55,418 bases of DNA, taken from assembly GCF_024448165.1 (NCBI RefSeq), contig NZ_JAMOLN010000042.1:1-55418 (forward strand). Reading direction: 5' to 3'. A program made the translations under genes and the position numbers. Below the pieces are notes generated by a model that saw only the letters and a list, made by a program, of their open reading frames with translations, had not been told where the DNA came from and did not search any database. The stretch is from Streptomyces longispororuber (GTDB taxonomy: Bacteria > Actinomycetota > Actinomycetes > Streptomycetales > Streptomycetaceae). This document shows positions 5,722 through 15,100 of the stretch, one piece after another (position 1 is the stretch's first letter; each line of letters starts with the position of its first letter).

Positions 5722-8700
5722 GTGTCGAGACACACCCATGAGCAAGTCCGCCTGAGACGTCACAAAGCCCGTATCGCCTTAGCCTCCGTGCTGCTCCTGG
5801 CGGCCGAGGCCGCGCTGATATCCGGTCAGCCGGCATCCGCGGCACCGGACGAACCGGCCACGCCCTCGGCGAAGACCTCCGCCAACTCGCCCTCCAAGAA
5901 GGAGATCTGGGAGTCGGACCTCGCCTGGGCCGCCCAGCACACCAAGGGGTCGAAGGCCTGGGCGATCGTCCAGGCGAGGAAGACCGGGAAGAAGGTCGTC
6001 GCCACCGACGAGACGACCCCCGCCACGTACACGGTCGCCAACCCGGACGGCACGCTCACCACCGAGCTGACCGCCGGCCCTGAGCGCGTCTGGAAGAACG
6101 GGAAGTGGCGGAAGACCGACGCCACCCTCACCCAGAACGCCGACGGCAGCATCGCCCCCAAGGCTCACCCGAACGGCCTGCGCCTGGGCGGCAAGGGCGG
6201 CTCCCTGCCGAAGTCGCTGCGCGCCGCGCAGGACGACACGGCCCGTGACCTGGTCACCCTCGGCACCGGCAAGGACCAGCTGACGCTGCAGTGGAAGGGC
6301 GGCCTGCCGCAGCCCGAACTCGACGGCACCCGCGCCCGCTACGCGAACGCCGTGCCCGGCGCCGACGTCATCGTGGAAGCCACCCGCACCGGCTTCGAGC
6401 AGTTCGTCGAGCTCGCCGAGAAGCCCGCCGGCGCCTACTCCTACACCCTCCCGGTGCAGGCCAAGGGGCTGAAGGCCAAGGCGAACAAGGACGGTTCGGT
6501 CACCTTCACCGACGCCAAGAGCGGCACCGAGCGCGCCACCATGCCCGCGCCGGTGATGTGGGACGCCGCCGTGGACAAGACGTCGGGCGAGCACACCAAC
6601 CGCTCCCGCGTCGACATGAAGGTCGTCGACAAGGGCCCCGGCGAGGTCGATCTCGTCGTCACCCCGGACGCCGGCTTCCTCGCCGACCCGGACACGAAGT
6701 ACCCGGTCACCGTCGACCCGTCGACCTCCGCGCTGGCGAACACCTTCGACACGTACGTACAGCAGGGCGAGACCGTCGACTGGTCCACCGACGTCGAACT
6801 CGACCTCGGCAACCCGGGCACGAAGAACGCCGACGGCACCCCGCGCACCGCGCGCTCCTTCATCACGTGGAACACCACGCCGATCCAGGACGCGCTGATC
6901 GTCGACACCAACCTGGCGCTGTGGAACTTCCACTCCGGCAACACCGACTGCGTCGCCCAGGAGTGGACCGTCTGGGACACCGGCGCCCCCTCCACATCCT
7001 CACGGTGGACGGCACAGCCCGCCTGGAACCAGCAGTACCACTCGTCCACGCAGACCAAGGGCAACCCGGACTGCGCCGCCGGCCAGCCCGACGGCTGGAT
7101 CAACGCCGATGTCGACACCCTCGTCCAGACCTGGGCGTCGGCCAAGGCCACCCGCGGCCACATGGGCCTGCGCGCGGCCACCGACGACGTGAAGGCGTGG
7201 AAGCGGGTCAACTCCGCGAACAACGCGGCCAACCAGCCCAAGCTGAGCGTCACCTACAACTACCGGCCGTCCGACGGCACGAACCGGCAGGCAGGTGCCC
7301 CGTTCAAGTCGTACGCCGGAGTGTGGGCGGTCAACACCACCACCCCGACCCTGCGGGACACCTTCACCGACCCGGACGGCGACAAGGTCAACGGCACCTT
7401 CCAGGTGTACGACGCCGCCACGAACACCCCGATCACCACGCCCTCCGGCGAGGGCCTGATCGTGTCCGACTTCGTGGACTCCGGGAAGCCCGCGTCCGTC
7501 AGCGTGCCCGCGGGCCAGCTGAAGGACGGCAAGACGTACAAGTTCCGCACCAACGCCTACGACGGCACCCACTACAACCTCAGCTGGTCCCCGTGGACCC
7601 AGTTCGTCGTGGACACCACCGCACCGGGCGAGCCCTCTCCCGTGACGTCGGCCCAGTACCCGGAGGGAACCCGATCGGGCGGCGCCGGCCAGGCCGGCAC
7701 CTGGAACGCCACGGCGGCCTCCGACGCACGCGCCGTCGAGTACCGCGTGGACGGTGAGGACGCCGACGCGGACTCCGGCGCCACCGGGCGCGGAACCTGG
7801 GCCTCCACCGCCACGTCGTCGGGTTCCACCGGCACGCAGGCGTCCTTCGACGTGACCCCCGCCGTCGACGGCGCCCACCACGTCGAGACCCGGGCCGTCG
7901 ACCGCGCCGACAACGTCGGCACGAGCAACGACTACGGGTTCGTGGCAGGCGCCCCGGTCCCGTCCCGTGCCCACAAGGTGGACATGACGCTCAATGCGCC
8001 CGACCCGAACGCCGCCGATCCGGCCGACTGGAACAACCCCTACCCGGCGTTCGGCTGGGGCGGCTGGGAGTCCCGGACGACCGACGGGCGTGCCGTGAAC
8101 GCCCCCGCCCTGCTGCCGACCAAGAAGAAGGTCGTCGACGCGGGAGACGCCACCATCACCATCACGCCGCTCAAGCAGCGCACGCCCGAGGCCGCCGCTT
8201 CCATCAAGAAGGCGGTCGAGAAGCAGGGTGCGCTGCCCGGCACCCGCGCCTACACCGGCCCCATCCTCGACAAGTCCTGGTGCGACACCACGCTGACCGC
8301 CCAGAAGTCGTACATCCGGCGCAGCGAGGCCTGCCTGATCTTCAACTGGGGCGTCAAGGGCAACGACGGGAAGAGCACCTACACGCAGGACTTCGAGCTC
8401 CTGTGGCAGCTGAAGCTCGACCCCAAGGGGAACAGCGTCAAGCAGTGGATCCAGATGATCCCGGTGGCCGGCTCGTACAAGCCGGGCCTGCCCTGGCCCA
8501 GCTCCCCGGGCGCGCTCGGCTTCAACTTCACGGCCAGTTGCGGCAACGGGGCCTGCGCCGACTCGGGCGCCGGCTTCGACTGGGAGTCCGACCGCTCGCC
8601 GACCTGGTCGTCGGGTCTCGACGACCACATGGCCCAGGGCAACGCCGAGACCACCTGGAACGGCAGCGTCAACAACGCCTCGGGCGCGAAGGACAAGGAC

Positions 8701-9507
8701 CTGTCCAAGGAGATGCCGCTCCAGGTCGAGGCGATTCTCTCGACCACCACCCCGAACATGGTCGTCACCGACAACCACGGGGCCGCGCCCTCCGCGGTGC
8801 TGGGCCGCTGCGACAAGGTCCACAAGGACCCCGGTTGCGTGTTCCCCGAGTACAGCCCGGGCTACGCGATGAACTCGAAGAAGTACCCGGCCGCGGCCGC
8901 CCACGCCTGGCTGATCCAGAGCAAGCTCGCGCCGGAGTACTTCGGGCGCACTCCGGTGACACCGCTCACCTATCTCCCGGGCAAGACGCGCAACATCGCG
9001 GGCGCCAACAAGACCGGACGCAGCGAGACCGCCAACCGCTACCGCGTCTGTGCCGGAGCGCAGGCGAACAAGATGGTGCACCCGTCCGACACCGGCCTCG
9101 TCCCCGAGCTCGCGACGTCCGGCAACGACGTGCGCTCGTGCGACGAGTACCCCTTCAACGCCACCTATGACTCCGCCGGGATGCCGGCCGTCGAGGGCGG
9201 CCTGAACCCGAAGCCGGTGTCCGACGCGACACAGGGCCGCGAGTGCGTGCAGACGTACGCGCCGAAGCTGCCCGACGGCACGTGGAAGCTGTACGACAAC
9301 CTCAACGACCCGGCGCCCACGTGGGACGAGACGTGTGGCCGCTCCTCGATGTCGAGGAACGTCAACTCCGGCTCCATGAACCGGTTCGGTCTGAGCTTCG
9401 CTCCGACCTTCCGGCTCCTGGACAAGGACACCTACTGGGTGGACGTGCCGGGGTTCGAGGACTGCGACCCGCTGGCGGACACCGTGGTCTGCACGCAGCG
9501 GCCGTAG
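5722..9507 (+). CDS. Large secreted DNRLRE-domain protein with C-terminal NucA/NucB-type nuclease domain
   Basis: 1261 residues. A basic N-terminus and hydrophobic core ending ISGQPASA-AP form a Sec signal peptide. GTG at 5722 was chosen because GGAAGGG lies about 10 bases upstream. Residues about 40-340 resemble the leader region of Streptomyces Rhs/YD-like secreted proteins. About 345-520 match a DNRLRE domain (SFITWNTTPI, ADVDTLVQTWA). Fibronectin-like sandwiches follow (DTTAPGEPSPV). Near the C-terminus, SCDEYPFNATYDSAG (Cys1140, Asp1141, Glu1142) matches the CDEYPF signature of NucA/NucB deoxyribonucleases. I infer an exported DNase, for nutrient release or competition. Residue 20, inside the signal peptide, is a TTA codon (5779-5781), suggesting bldA-dependent, developmental expression. 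Confidence 0.75.
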   Translation: MSRHTHEQVRLRRHKARIALASVLLLAAEAALISGQPASAAPDEPATPSAKTSANSPSKKEIWESDLAWAAQHTKGSKAWAIVQARKTGKKVVATDETTPATYTVANPDGTLTTELTAGPERVWKNGKWRKTDATLTQNADGSIAPKAHPNGLRLGGKGGSLPKSLRAAQDDTARDLVTLGTGKDQLTLQWKGGLPQPELDGTRARYANAVPGADVIVEATRTGFEQFVELAEKPAGAYSYTLPVQAKGLKAKANKDGSVTFTDAKSGTERATMPAPVMWDAAVDKTSGEHTNRSRVDMKVVDKGPGEVDLVVTPDAGFLADPDTKYPVTVDPSTSALANTFDTYVQQGETVDWSTDVELDLGNPGTKNADGTPRTARSFITWNTTPIQDALIVDTNLALWNFHSGNTDCVAQEWTVWDTGAPSTSSRWTAQPAWNQQYHSSTQTKGNPDCAAGQPDGWINADVDTLVQTWASAKATRGHMGLRAATDDVKAWKRVNSANNAANQPKLSVTYNYRPSDGTNRQAGAPFKSYAGVWAVNTTTPTLRDTFTDPDGDKVNGTFQVYDAATNTPITTPSGEGLIVSDFVDSGKPASVSVPAGQLKDGKTYKFRTNAYDGTHYNLSWSPWTQFVVDTTAPGEPSPVTSAQYPEGTRSGGAGQAGTWNATAASDARAVEYRVDGEDADADSGATGRGTWASTATSSGSTGTQASFDVTPAVDGAHHVETRAVDRADNVGTSNDYGFVAGAPVPSRAHKVDMTLNAPDPNAADPADWNNPYPAFGWGGWESRTTDGRAVNAPALLPTKKKVVDAGDATITITPLKQRTPEAAASIKKAVEKQGALPGTRAYTGPILDKSWCDTTLTAQKSYIRRSEACLIFNWGVKGNDGKSTYTQDFELLWQLKLDPKGNSVKQWIQMIPVAGSYKPGLPWPSSPGALGFNFTASCGNGACADSGAGFDWESDRSPTWSSGLDDHMAQGNAETTWNGSVNNASGAKDKDLSKEMPLQVEAILSTTTPNMVVTDNHGAAPSAVLGRCDKVHKDPGCVFPEYSPGYAMNSKKYPAAAAHAWLIQSKLAPEYFGRTPVTPLTYLPGKTRNIAGANKTGRSETANRYRVCAGAQANKMVHPSDTGLVPELATSGNDVRSCDEYPFNATYDSAGMPAVEGGLNPKPVSDATQGRECVQTYAPKLPDGTWKLYDNLNDPAPTWDETCGRSSMSRNVNSGSMNRFGLSFAPTFRLLDKDTYWVDVPGFEDCDPLADTVVCTQRP

Positions 9508-9546
9508 CCGTCTGACGCTCTGATGTTCTGACGCGCGGACGCTGAG

Positions 9547-9591
9547 CGTCGGGCCCGAAGGATTCCTGCATTCCTCCCTTCGGGCCCGACG
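9547..9591. terminator. Bidirectional terminator, perfect 15-bp stem
   Basis: CGTCGGGCCCGAAGG (9547-9561) pairs perfectly with 9577-9591 across a 15-base loop. It lies between convergent stops at 9507 (plus) and 9615 (minus), so it can serve both genes. Confidence 0.85.
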
Positions 9592-9614
9592 TGCGTGATG
9601 CGGTCGCCTTCAGG

Positions 9615-10139
9615 TCAGCTGGTCGGGGCGAACGGGGGCCGTGGGGCGTCGAAGTGGTCGAGGATGACCTCGATGGTCACCTCGCCCTCCATGTTGAACT
9701 CCTCGTCGGCCTCGTACCGCGAACGATCGTCACCGATGATTCCCGCGACCCTGAGCGAAGCGGCGAGCACGTCCGCGTCCCCGGACCGTTCGTCCTCCTC
9801 GCCTCCGCATCCCAGGCCGAAACTGGTGACGCAGCGTCCGCCGCGCGCATACGTGAACTGCGCGGGCGGGTCCCAGGAACGCGTCTCGAAGAACAAGAGC
9901 TCCGCGCCGTCCGCCGAAGCCGTGATCGCCGGCCCGGACACGTCGTCACCTCGGGCCGTGCCGGCCGCCGCCTCCTCGACCGCGTAGGCCCACCCGCCCT
10001 GCTCGCCGAGCGCGACCGGTATCGCCCCCTGCGGCAGGCGAGCGAGCAGTTGACTCGGCGTGAGCCCACGGGCGTAGGTCACCCACGCATCACCACGCAG
10101 GTCCGGACTCCATCGGATGGCTTCACTCATGGACGGCAT
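9615..10139 (-). CDS. DUF6461-like hypothetical protein
   Basis: About 174 residues, cytosolic, without signal or membrane helix. It starts MPSMSEAIRWSPDLRGDAWV and continues with YARGLTPSQLLARLPQGAIPVALGEQGGWAYAVEE, the sort of immunity-protein-like alpha/beta sequence annotated in Streptomyces as DUF6461. The acidic C-terminal part (YEADEEFNMEGEV) would fit a SUKH-like or immunity role, but no toxin gene is adjacent and this is speculation. ATG codons at 10139 and 10130 are both possible starts with no strong ribosome-binding site. It is convergent with the nuclease gene across a strong terminator. Confidence 0.6.
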   Translation of the reverse strand: MPSMSEAIRWSPDLRGDAWVTYARGLTPSQLLARLPQGAIPVALGEQGGWAYAVEEAAAGTARGDDVSGPAITASADGAELLFFETRSWDPPAQFTYARGGRCVTSFGLGCGGEEDERSGDADVLAASLRVAGIIGDDRSRYEADEEFNMEGEVTIEVILDHFDAPRPPFAPTS

Positions 10140-10218
10140 CGTAGGCCGATGAGTTCGCCGGTCGCCCGCGGTCTTCCCTTGCAGCACACCGTCATCCCGG
10201 GGAGAGAAGGAGGCCAGG

Positions 10219-10797
10219 ATGCGCAATCCGATTCGGCTGTACATGTCGATGTCGCTCGACGGCTACATCGCGGGCCCGGACGACAAACCGGGCCAGGAGC
10301 TCGGGCGCGACGGCGGACGCCTCTTCAACTGGCTCGACGACCGGGAGTCCGACGGCCCCAACGGACAGGTCTACCGCGAAGCACTGGCGACCCGCGCGGT
10401 GATCTCCGGCCGCCGGACCTTCGAACTCGCCGGGCGCTGGCAGGGCGACCACCACGACGGCGTACCGATCTTCGTCCTCACCCATCACGTGTCCGACGGC
10501 GACGTACCGCCCGGCCACGCCCAGTTCGTCACTGACGTCGAGGACTGCGCCCATCGGGCCCGCGCGGCCGCCGGAGACCTTCCCGTCATGGTGCACGGCG
10601 CCGGCGCGGCACAAGCACTGCTGCGAGCGGGTCAGCTCGACGAGATGGAGATCCACCTGGTTCCGGTGCTCCTCGGCGCCGGCCGACGCCTCTTCGACCA
10701 CCTCGGCAGTGACCACATCGAGCTCGACCCCGTCCGCCGGCTGGAGGGACGGGACGTCACGCACCTGCGCTACCGGGTGCGCCACGCCAAGCCGTGA
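10219..10797 (+). CDS. Dihydrofolate-reductase-family protein (RibD C-terminal type)
   Basis: 192 residues with the DHFR/RibD-C fold: an N-terminal strand and loop YMSMSLDGYIAGPDD, a central VISGRRTFELAGRW motif, and a C-terminal strand-rich region (EIHLVPVLLGAGRRLFDHL) that contacts NADPH in this family. Members are stand-alone reductases of unknown substrate, widespread in actinobacteria and often confused with DHFR. GGAGAGAAGGAGG before the ATG at 10219 gives a very strong ribosome-binding site. It is a single gene, divergent from the DUF6461-like gene. Confidence 0.88.
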   Translation: MRNPIRLYMSMSLDGYIAGPDDKPGQELGRDGGRLFNWLDDRESDGPNGQVYREALATRAVISGRRTFELAGRWQGDHHDGVPIFVLTHHVSDGDVPPGHAQFVTDVEDCAHRARAAAGDLPVMVHGAGAAQALLRAGQLDEMEIHLVPVLLGAGRRLFDHLGSDHIELDPVRRLEGRDVTHLRYRVRHAKP

Positions 10798-10939
10798 GCT
10801 CGGTGTCCATCAGATGACCGGTCTCCTCCCGGGCCACCACCCACCCCGGTGAAAGCCAGGGCTCGACCTCGTCCGGCTCGGCAGGCATCTTCATCCAGGT
10901 CCGCGGCACCGTCACCGAAGCGGCGGCGCTGCGGACCAT
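10757..10939 (-). CDS. Possible 60-aa small protein or gene remnant
   Basis: An ATG at 10939 opens 60 codons, reading SVTVPRTWMKMPAEPDEVEPWLSPGWVVAREETGHLMDTELTA. The balanced composition and the Pro/Trp/Met-rich sequence look more protein-like than the usual GC-rich shadow frames. The last 14 codons overlap the end of the reductase gene in antisense, so the true end may have been lost. There is no clear ribosome-binding site. It could be a small cytosolic protein or the tail of a decayed gene. Confidence 0.3.
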   Translation of the reverse strand: MVRSAAASVTVPRTWMKMPAEPDEVEPWLSPGWVVAREETGHLMDTELTAWRGAPGSAGA

Positions 10940-11400
10940 TGCCGCGGGAGGCGGTGTTCGACCGGCGGGGGTGTGCGCCGTGACATCGCCCAGCCCGCCA
11001 CCCATGTCCTCAGGGTGTCCGCAAGCATCGCGCCTCCCGCAGCAAGGCCGCATCCGTCGTCATGTAATGCCCGCTATGCCGATGGGGGGCTTACCGGTGT
11101 CACGCCGTCCCTCTGTCGGAAGCCCGGTCGCATCGACCGTGGCCCCGCCCCACCGCCCTTGCTGCTGTACGCATCTCGCCTCTTCCGCCCGGATCCGTCA
11201 GCTGGTGTGGACCCGCTCCCCGGCCTCACGGATCACGACCGGGCAGCGCACCGGAATGTGAGGCGGACGCGGAGGCGCCTGGGCGTGACCTCACGAAACC
11301 TCACGAAAGAGGGTGCTGCACGGTCATGTCCGGTGGCCGCCCCTCAGCGGCGGGGCGCCGGCTCACCGCACGTGCCGCGGCGATCGAAGGAGCAACGTCC
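10940..11400. other. Gene-free stretch with a 10-bp direct repeat
   Basis: About 460 bases in which no frame on either strand has convincing coding character. The only structure seen is ACCTCACGAA repeated directly at 11288-11297 and 11298-11307, about 95 bases before the next gene, a possible activator site. The ribosome-binding site AAGGAG precedes the ATG at 11401. No insertion-sequence ends or RNA gene were recognised. Confidence 0.35.
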
Positions 11401-11844
11401 ATGACCGTCTTCATCCGCGTCGGACTCGCGGTCCTCCTCCTCGACGAACTCGTCGTCGGCGGATGGAACGCGATCGCGCCGGGGAGCTTCTACCGGAACT
11501 TCCCGACCGTGGACCTGACTCCGCCGTTCAGTGAGCACTACGCCCGCGACTTCGGCGGCGCGACCCTCGGCATCGCGCTGTTCCTGGTCATCGCGTTCGT
11601 CCTTCCCGGGGCGCACTTCGTCGTTCCGGCCGCGCTCGCCTTCTCGATCTTCTCCGTGCCGCACTTCCTCTTCCACGTGACCCACCTGGGGGGCGCCGCG
11701 GTCGGCGAGGCGATCGCCCTCACCGCCGCCAACGCCACCGTGGCGCTGCTGGGCATCGCCGTCGTCCTCGCCACCATCGCCCGCGACCGCCGGGAGCAGC
11801 AGCAGCGGGCCGTTCCCGGTTCGGCGGCCGACCCGTCCGCGTGA
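11401..11844 (+). CDS. Small four-helix membrane protein
   Basis: 147 residues with four hydrophobic segments: around VGLAVLLLDELVVGGWNAI, GIALFLVIAFVLPGAHFVV, LAFSIFSVPHFLFHV and VALLGIAVVLATIA, ending in a basic/Gln-rich cytoplasmic tail. Histidines in PHFLFHVTHLGG sit at a helix end and could bind metal or haem, but there is no known motif. ATG at 11401 was chosen because AAGGAG is 10 bases upstream; longer in-frame starts have no site. I recognise it only as a family of hypothetical actinobacterial membrane proteins. Confidence 0.7.
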   Translation: MTVFIRVGLAVLLLDELVVGGWNAIAPGSFYRNFPTVDLTPPFSEHYARDFGGATLGIALFLVIAFVLPGAHFVVPAALAFSIFSVPHFLFHVTHLGGAAVGEAIALTAANATVALLGIAVVLATIARDRREQQQRAVPGSAADPSA

Positions 11845-11912
11845 GGCTCGGTATTCCGCAGGTCGGTCCGGGTGGCCAGGTGTTCTCCGGTGAATCAATC
11901 CTGGCGCAGTGC

Positions 11913-11942
11913 TTGACTTTTGAGCAGGCTCGGCCGGAATCT
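11913..11942 (+). promoter_or_regulatory. Probable promoter of the GH2 gene
   Basis: TTGACT (11913-11918) and GAATCT (11937-11942) are separated by 18 bp. The first LacI-type operator begins at 11943, directly abutting the -10 element, so a bound repressor would block initiation. Confidence 0.5.
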
Positions 11943-11956
11943 TGGCAACGTTGTCA
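11943..11956. promoter_or_regulatory. LacI-type operator 1 (TGGCAACGTTGTCA)
   Basis: A near-perfect palindrome centred on AACGTT, of the kind bound by LacI-family sugar repressors with a central CG. It sits immediately after the putative -10 element. A second copy of the core lies 86 bp downstream. Confidence 0.6.
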
Positions 11957-12029
11957 TTCAGGTTCGGGTTCCGGCGACTTCGCCGCCGGGGCACCCCCAT
12001 GTCTCGACGGCTCCGTCCGGGCATGCGCA

Positions 12030-12041
12030 GACAACGTTGTC
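12030..12041. promoter_or_regulatory. LacI-type operator 2 (GACAACGTTGTC)
   Basis: A perfect 12-bp palindrome sharing the CAACGTTGTC core with the operator at 11943. The centres are 86 bp apart, about eight helical turns, suited to looping or cooperative repression. It lies in the leader, 69 bases before the GH2 start codon. Confidence 0.6.
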
Positions 12042-12109
12042 ACCTCGGTGGGTGCGGTGGTCAGGGCCGCACCCACCTCACCTTTCCGCATCCCGATGGG
12101 ACTTCAGCC

Positions 12110-15100
12110 ATGGCACCAAGACCGGATCAGCCCTCCCGTCCTTCCCGCCGATCGGTCGTCACCGCCGGTTCGACCCTGCTCGCCGGGTTCGGGTTGGCCG
12201 CCGCGCTGCCCGGCCGGAGCGTTGCCGCAGCGCCGAGCGTGGCGGGCTCGCCCGCGGGGCACGGGTCCTCGGGCGCCGAGGGCGAGTTGGCCGCGTACCG
12301 GCCGGTCCGTGTCTCCTCCACCGCCTACGCGCCCACGCCCGCGGAGTTCGTGGTGGACAAGGTGAGCTCGGCCGGCGTCAAGGGCACCGGCTGGCGGGCC
12401 GCGGACGGTGATCCGCAGTGGGTGTCGGTGGATCTGCAGGCGCCCTGCGAGGTGGCGTCGGTGCGGCTGACGTTCGAAGCCGCCGAGGGCGACCCGGTGT
12501 TCGTGCCGAAGCCGACCGGCAACTGGTCGGACGGCACCACCGGCAAGGAGATCCTGTCCAGTTACGCCACCGCGTTCACGGTGGAGACGTCCTTGGACGG
12601 GAAGTCCTGGACGAGCATCCACCGCACGACCTCGGGGACCGGCGGCACGGTGGACATCACCCCGGCCAAGCCGGTGCGGGCGCGCTGGGTGCGGATGACG
12701 TCCACCAAGCGGTCCTCCGCCAACCCGCTGGGCCTGAACGGGTTCGAGGTGCACGGCACCGGCCCCGCCGGCCGCCCCGCGGCCACCGGGTGGACCGACT
12801 GGGGCCGCCACGACCACCGGCCGCCGCGCCTGGAACTCGCCGCCGACGGCACGGTGCCGCTGGAGTCCGGCTGGGTGCTGACCATGGACGACTGGGCGGA
12901 CGGCGCGGGCAGCGACCTGTCGCGCCAGGGCGTGGACACCAGCGGCTGGCTGCCCGCGGTGGTGCCCGGGACGGTGCACGGAGCGCTCGTCGAGCAGGGC
13001 AAGCTGCCCGACCCGGTGGCCGGATTCGGCAACATGCACGCTCCCGAGGCCCTGTCGCGCCACTCCTGGTGGTACAAGCGGGACTTCGAGCTGCCGCACG
13101 GCCTGGACACGGGCCGGGGACGGCACGTGTGGCTGGAGTTCGACGGCGTCAACCACGAGGCGGAGGTGTGGCTGAACGGCCACAAGGCCGGCACGCTCAC
13201 CTTCCCCTTCGCCCGTGCCGCGTACGACGTGACCGGCTTGCTGACGAGCGGCACGCAGGCCCTGGCGGTGCGGATCACTCCCATGCCGGTGCCCGGCAGC
13301 CCCGGCGACAAGGGCCCGGCCGGTGAGGCGTGGGTGGACGCCGGTGCGGGCCAGATGAACCTCAACTCGCCGACCTACCTCGCCTCCTCGGGCTGGGACT
13401 GGATGCCCGCGGTGCGCGACCGGGCGGCCGGCATCTGGAACCACGTGCGGCTGCGCTCGACCGGGCACGCCGTGATCGGCGATCCCCGCGTGGACACCGT
13501 TCTGCCGAAGCTGCCGGACACCTCGACCGCCGAGGTGACGATCGTGGTGCCGGTGCGCAACGCCGACACGACGGACCACGACGTCACCGTCACCGCCGCG
13601 TTCGGCGGGGTGCGGGTCAGCACGAAGGTCACCGTCGCGGCCGGGAAGAGCACCGAGGTCACCTTCGCCCCCACCGACTTCCCGGCGCTGAAGCTGCGCA
13701 ACCCGAAGCTGTGGTGGCCCAACGGCTACGGCGACCCGGTCCTGCACGACCTCACCCTGACCGCGGCGGTCTCCGGACGCACGAGTGACCGCCGCACCAC
13801 CCGGTTCGGCATCCGGCAGTTCGGCTACGAGTACGCGGTGCCGCTGCCCTTCACCGCCTCCTCCGACGCGTACACGCAGCAGGTCGCCCTCGACTCCGCG
13901 GTCCGGGCCCGCCACGTGCGCATCAAGTGCGGGAAGCGCGCGACCGACTGGGGCTTCTCCCTGTGGGGGCTCTCGGTCGTGGACCGGGCGAACGCCGGCA
14001 CCGACCTGGCACTGCACGGCAAGGCCACGGCCTCCAGCAGTGCGGACGGCACCGACCCCGCGGCCGTCAGCGACGGTGATGCGACGACGCGATGGGTGTC
14101 CGACTATGCGGACGACCAGTGGGTCCAGGTCGACCTGGGCGCAGTCCAGTCCTTCGACCAGGTGGACGTGACCTGGGAGAGGGCGTACGCGAAGACGTAC
14201 GTGGTGCAGACGTCCACGGACGGCGACACCTGGACGGACGCCAAGGCCGTCGACAACAGCGCCGTCCCCCTGCCCTTCAACGGCGGCGACGCGAGCCTGC
14301 GGCGCGAGACCGTGCCGGAGACCACGGCCCGGTACGTCCGGCTGAAGTGCGGTGAGCGGAACACCAGTTGGGGCAACTCGCTGTGGACGTTCTCGGTGAT
14401 CCACAGCGGCACTCCGGGAACCGATCTGGCGCTGCACGCCAAGGTCGGCGCCTCCAGCGAGGAGTCGTCGCATCCGGCCGCGAACGCCACCGACGGCGAT
14501 GCCGGCTCCCGCTGGTCCTCCGCCTACGAGGACAACCAGTGGATCACGGTGGACCTCGGCTCCGCGCAGCGGTTCGACGAGGTCGCGGTCCTGTGGGAGG
14601 CGGCGTATCCCAAGACGTACGTGATCCAGTCCTCCGACGACAACGAGAACTGGACCGACCTCAAGACGGTCGACAACACCCCCGAGCCGCTGAAGATCAG
14701 CGTCAACGGCACCCGGGTGCTGGTCCGGGGCGGCAACTGGGGCTGGGACGAACTGCTCCGCCGGATGCCGCTGTCCCGGATGGACACCGCCGTGCGCATG
14801 CACCGGGACATGAACTTCACGATGATCCGCAACTGGGTCGGCTCCAGCAACCGCGAGGAGTTCTTCGCGAAGTGCGACGAGTACGGGCTGCTGGTGTGGA
14901 ACGACTTCCCGAACGCCTGGGGCATGGACCCGCCGGACCACGAGGCGTACAACTCCATCGCCTCCGACACGGTGCTGCGGTACCGCATCCACCCGAGCGT
15001 GGTCGTCTGGTGCGGTGCCAACGAGGGCAACCCGCCCAAGGCCATCGACGACGGCATGCGGCAGGCGGTGCAGTCGCAGGCGCCCGGCATCCTGTACCAG

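Noticed and set aside
11050..11300. Possible insertion-sequence remnant
   Set aside because: No terminal inverted repeats, target duplication or transposase motif could be seen.
10973..11404. A 143-codon plus frame in the gap before the four-helix membrane protein
   Set aside because: Arg/Pro-rich with no domain and no ribosome-binding site; it looks like non-coding GC-rich DNA.
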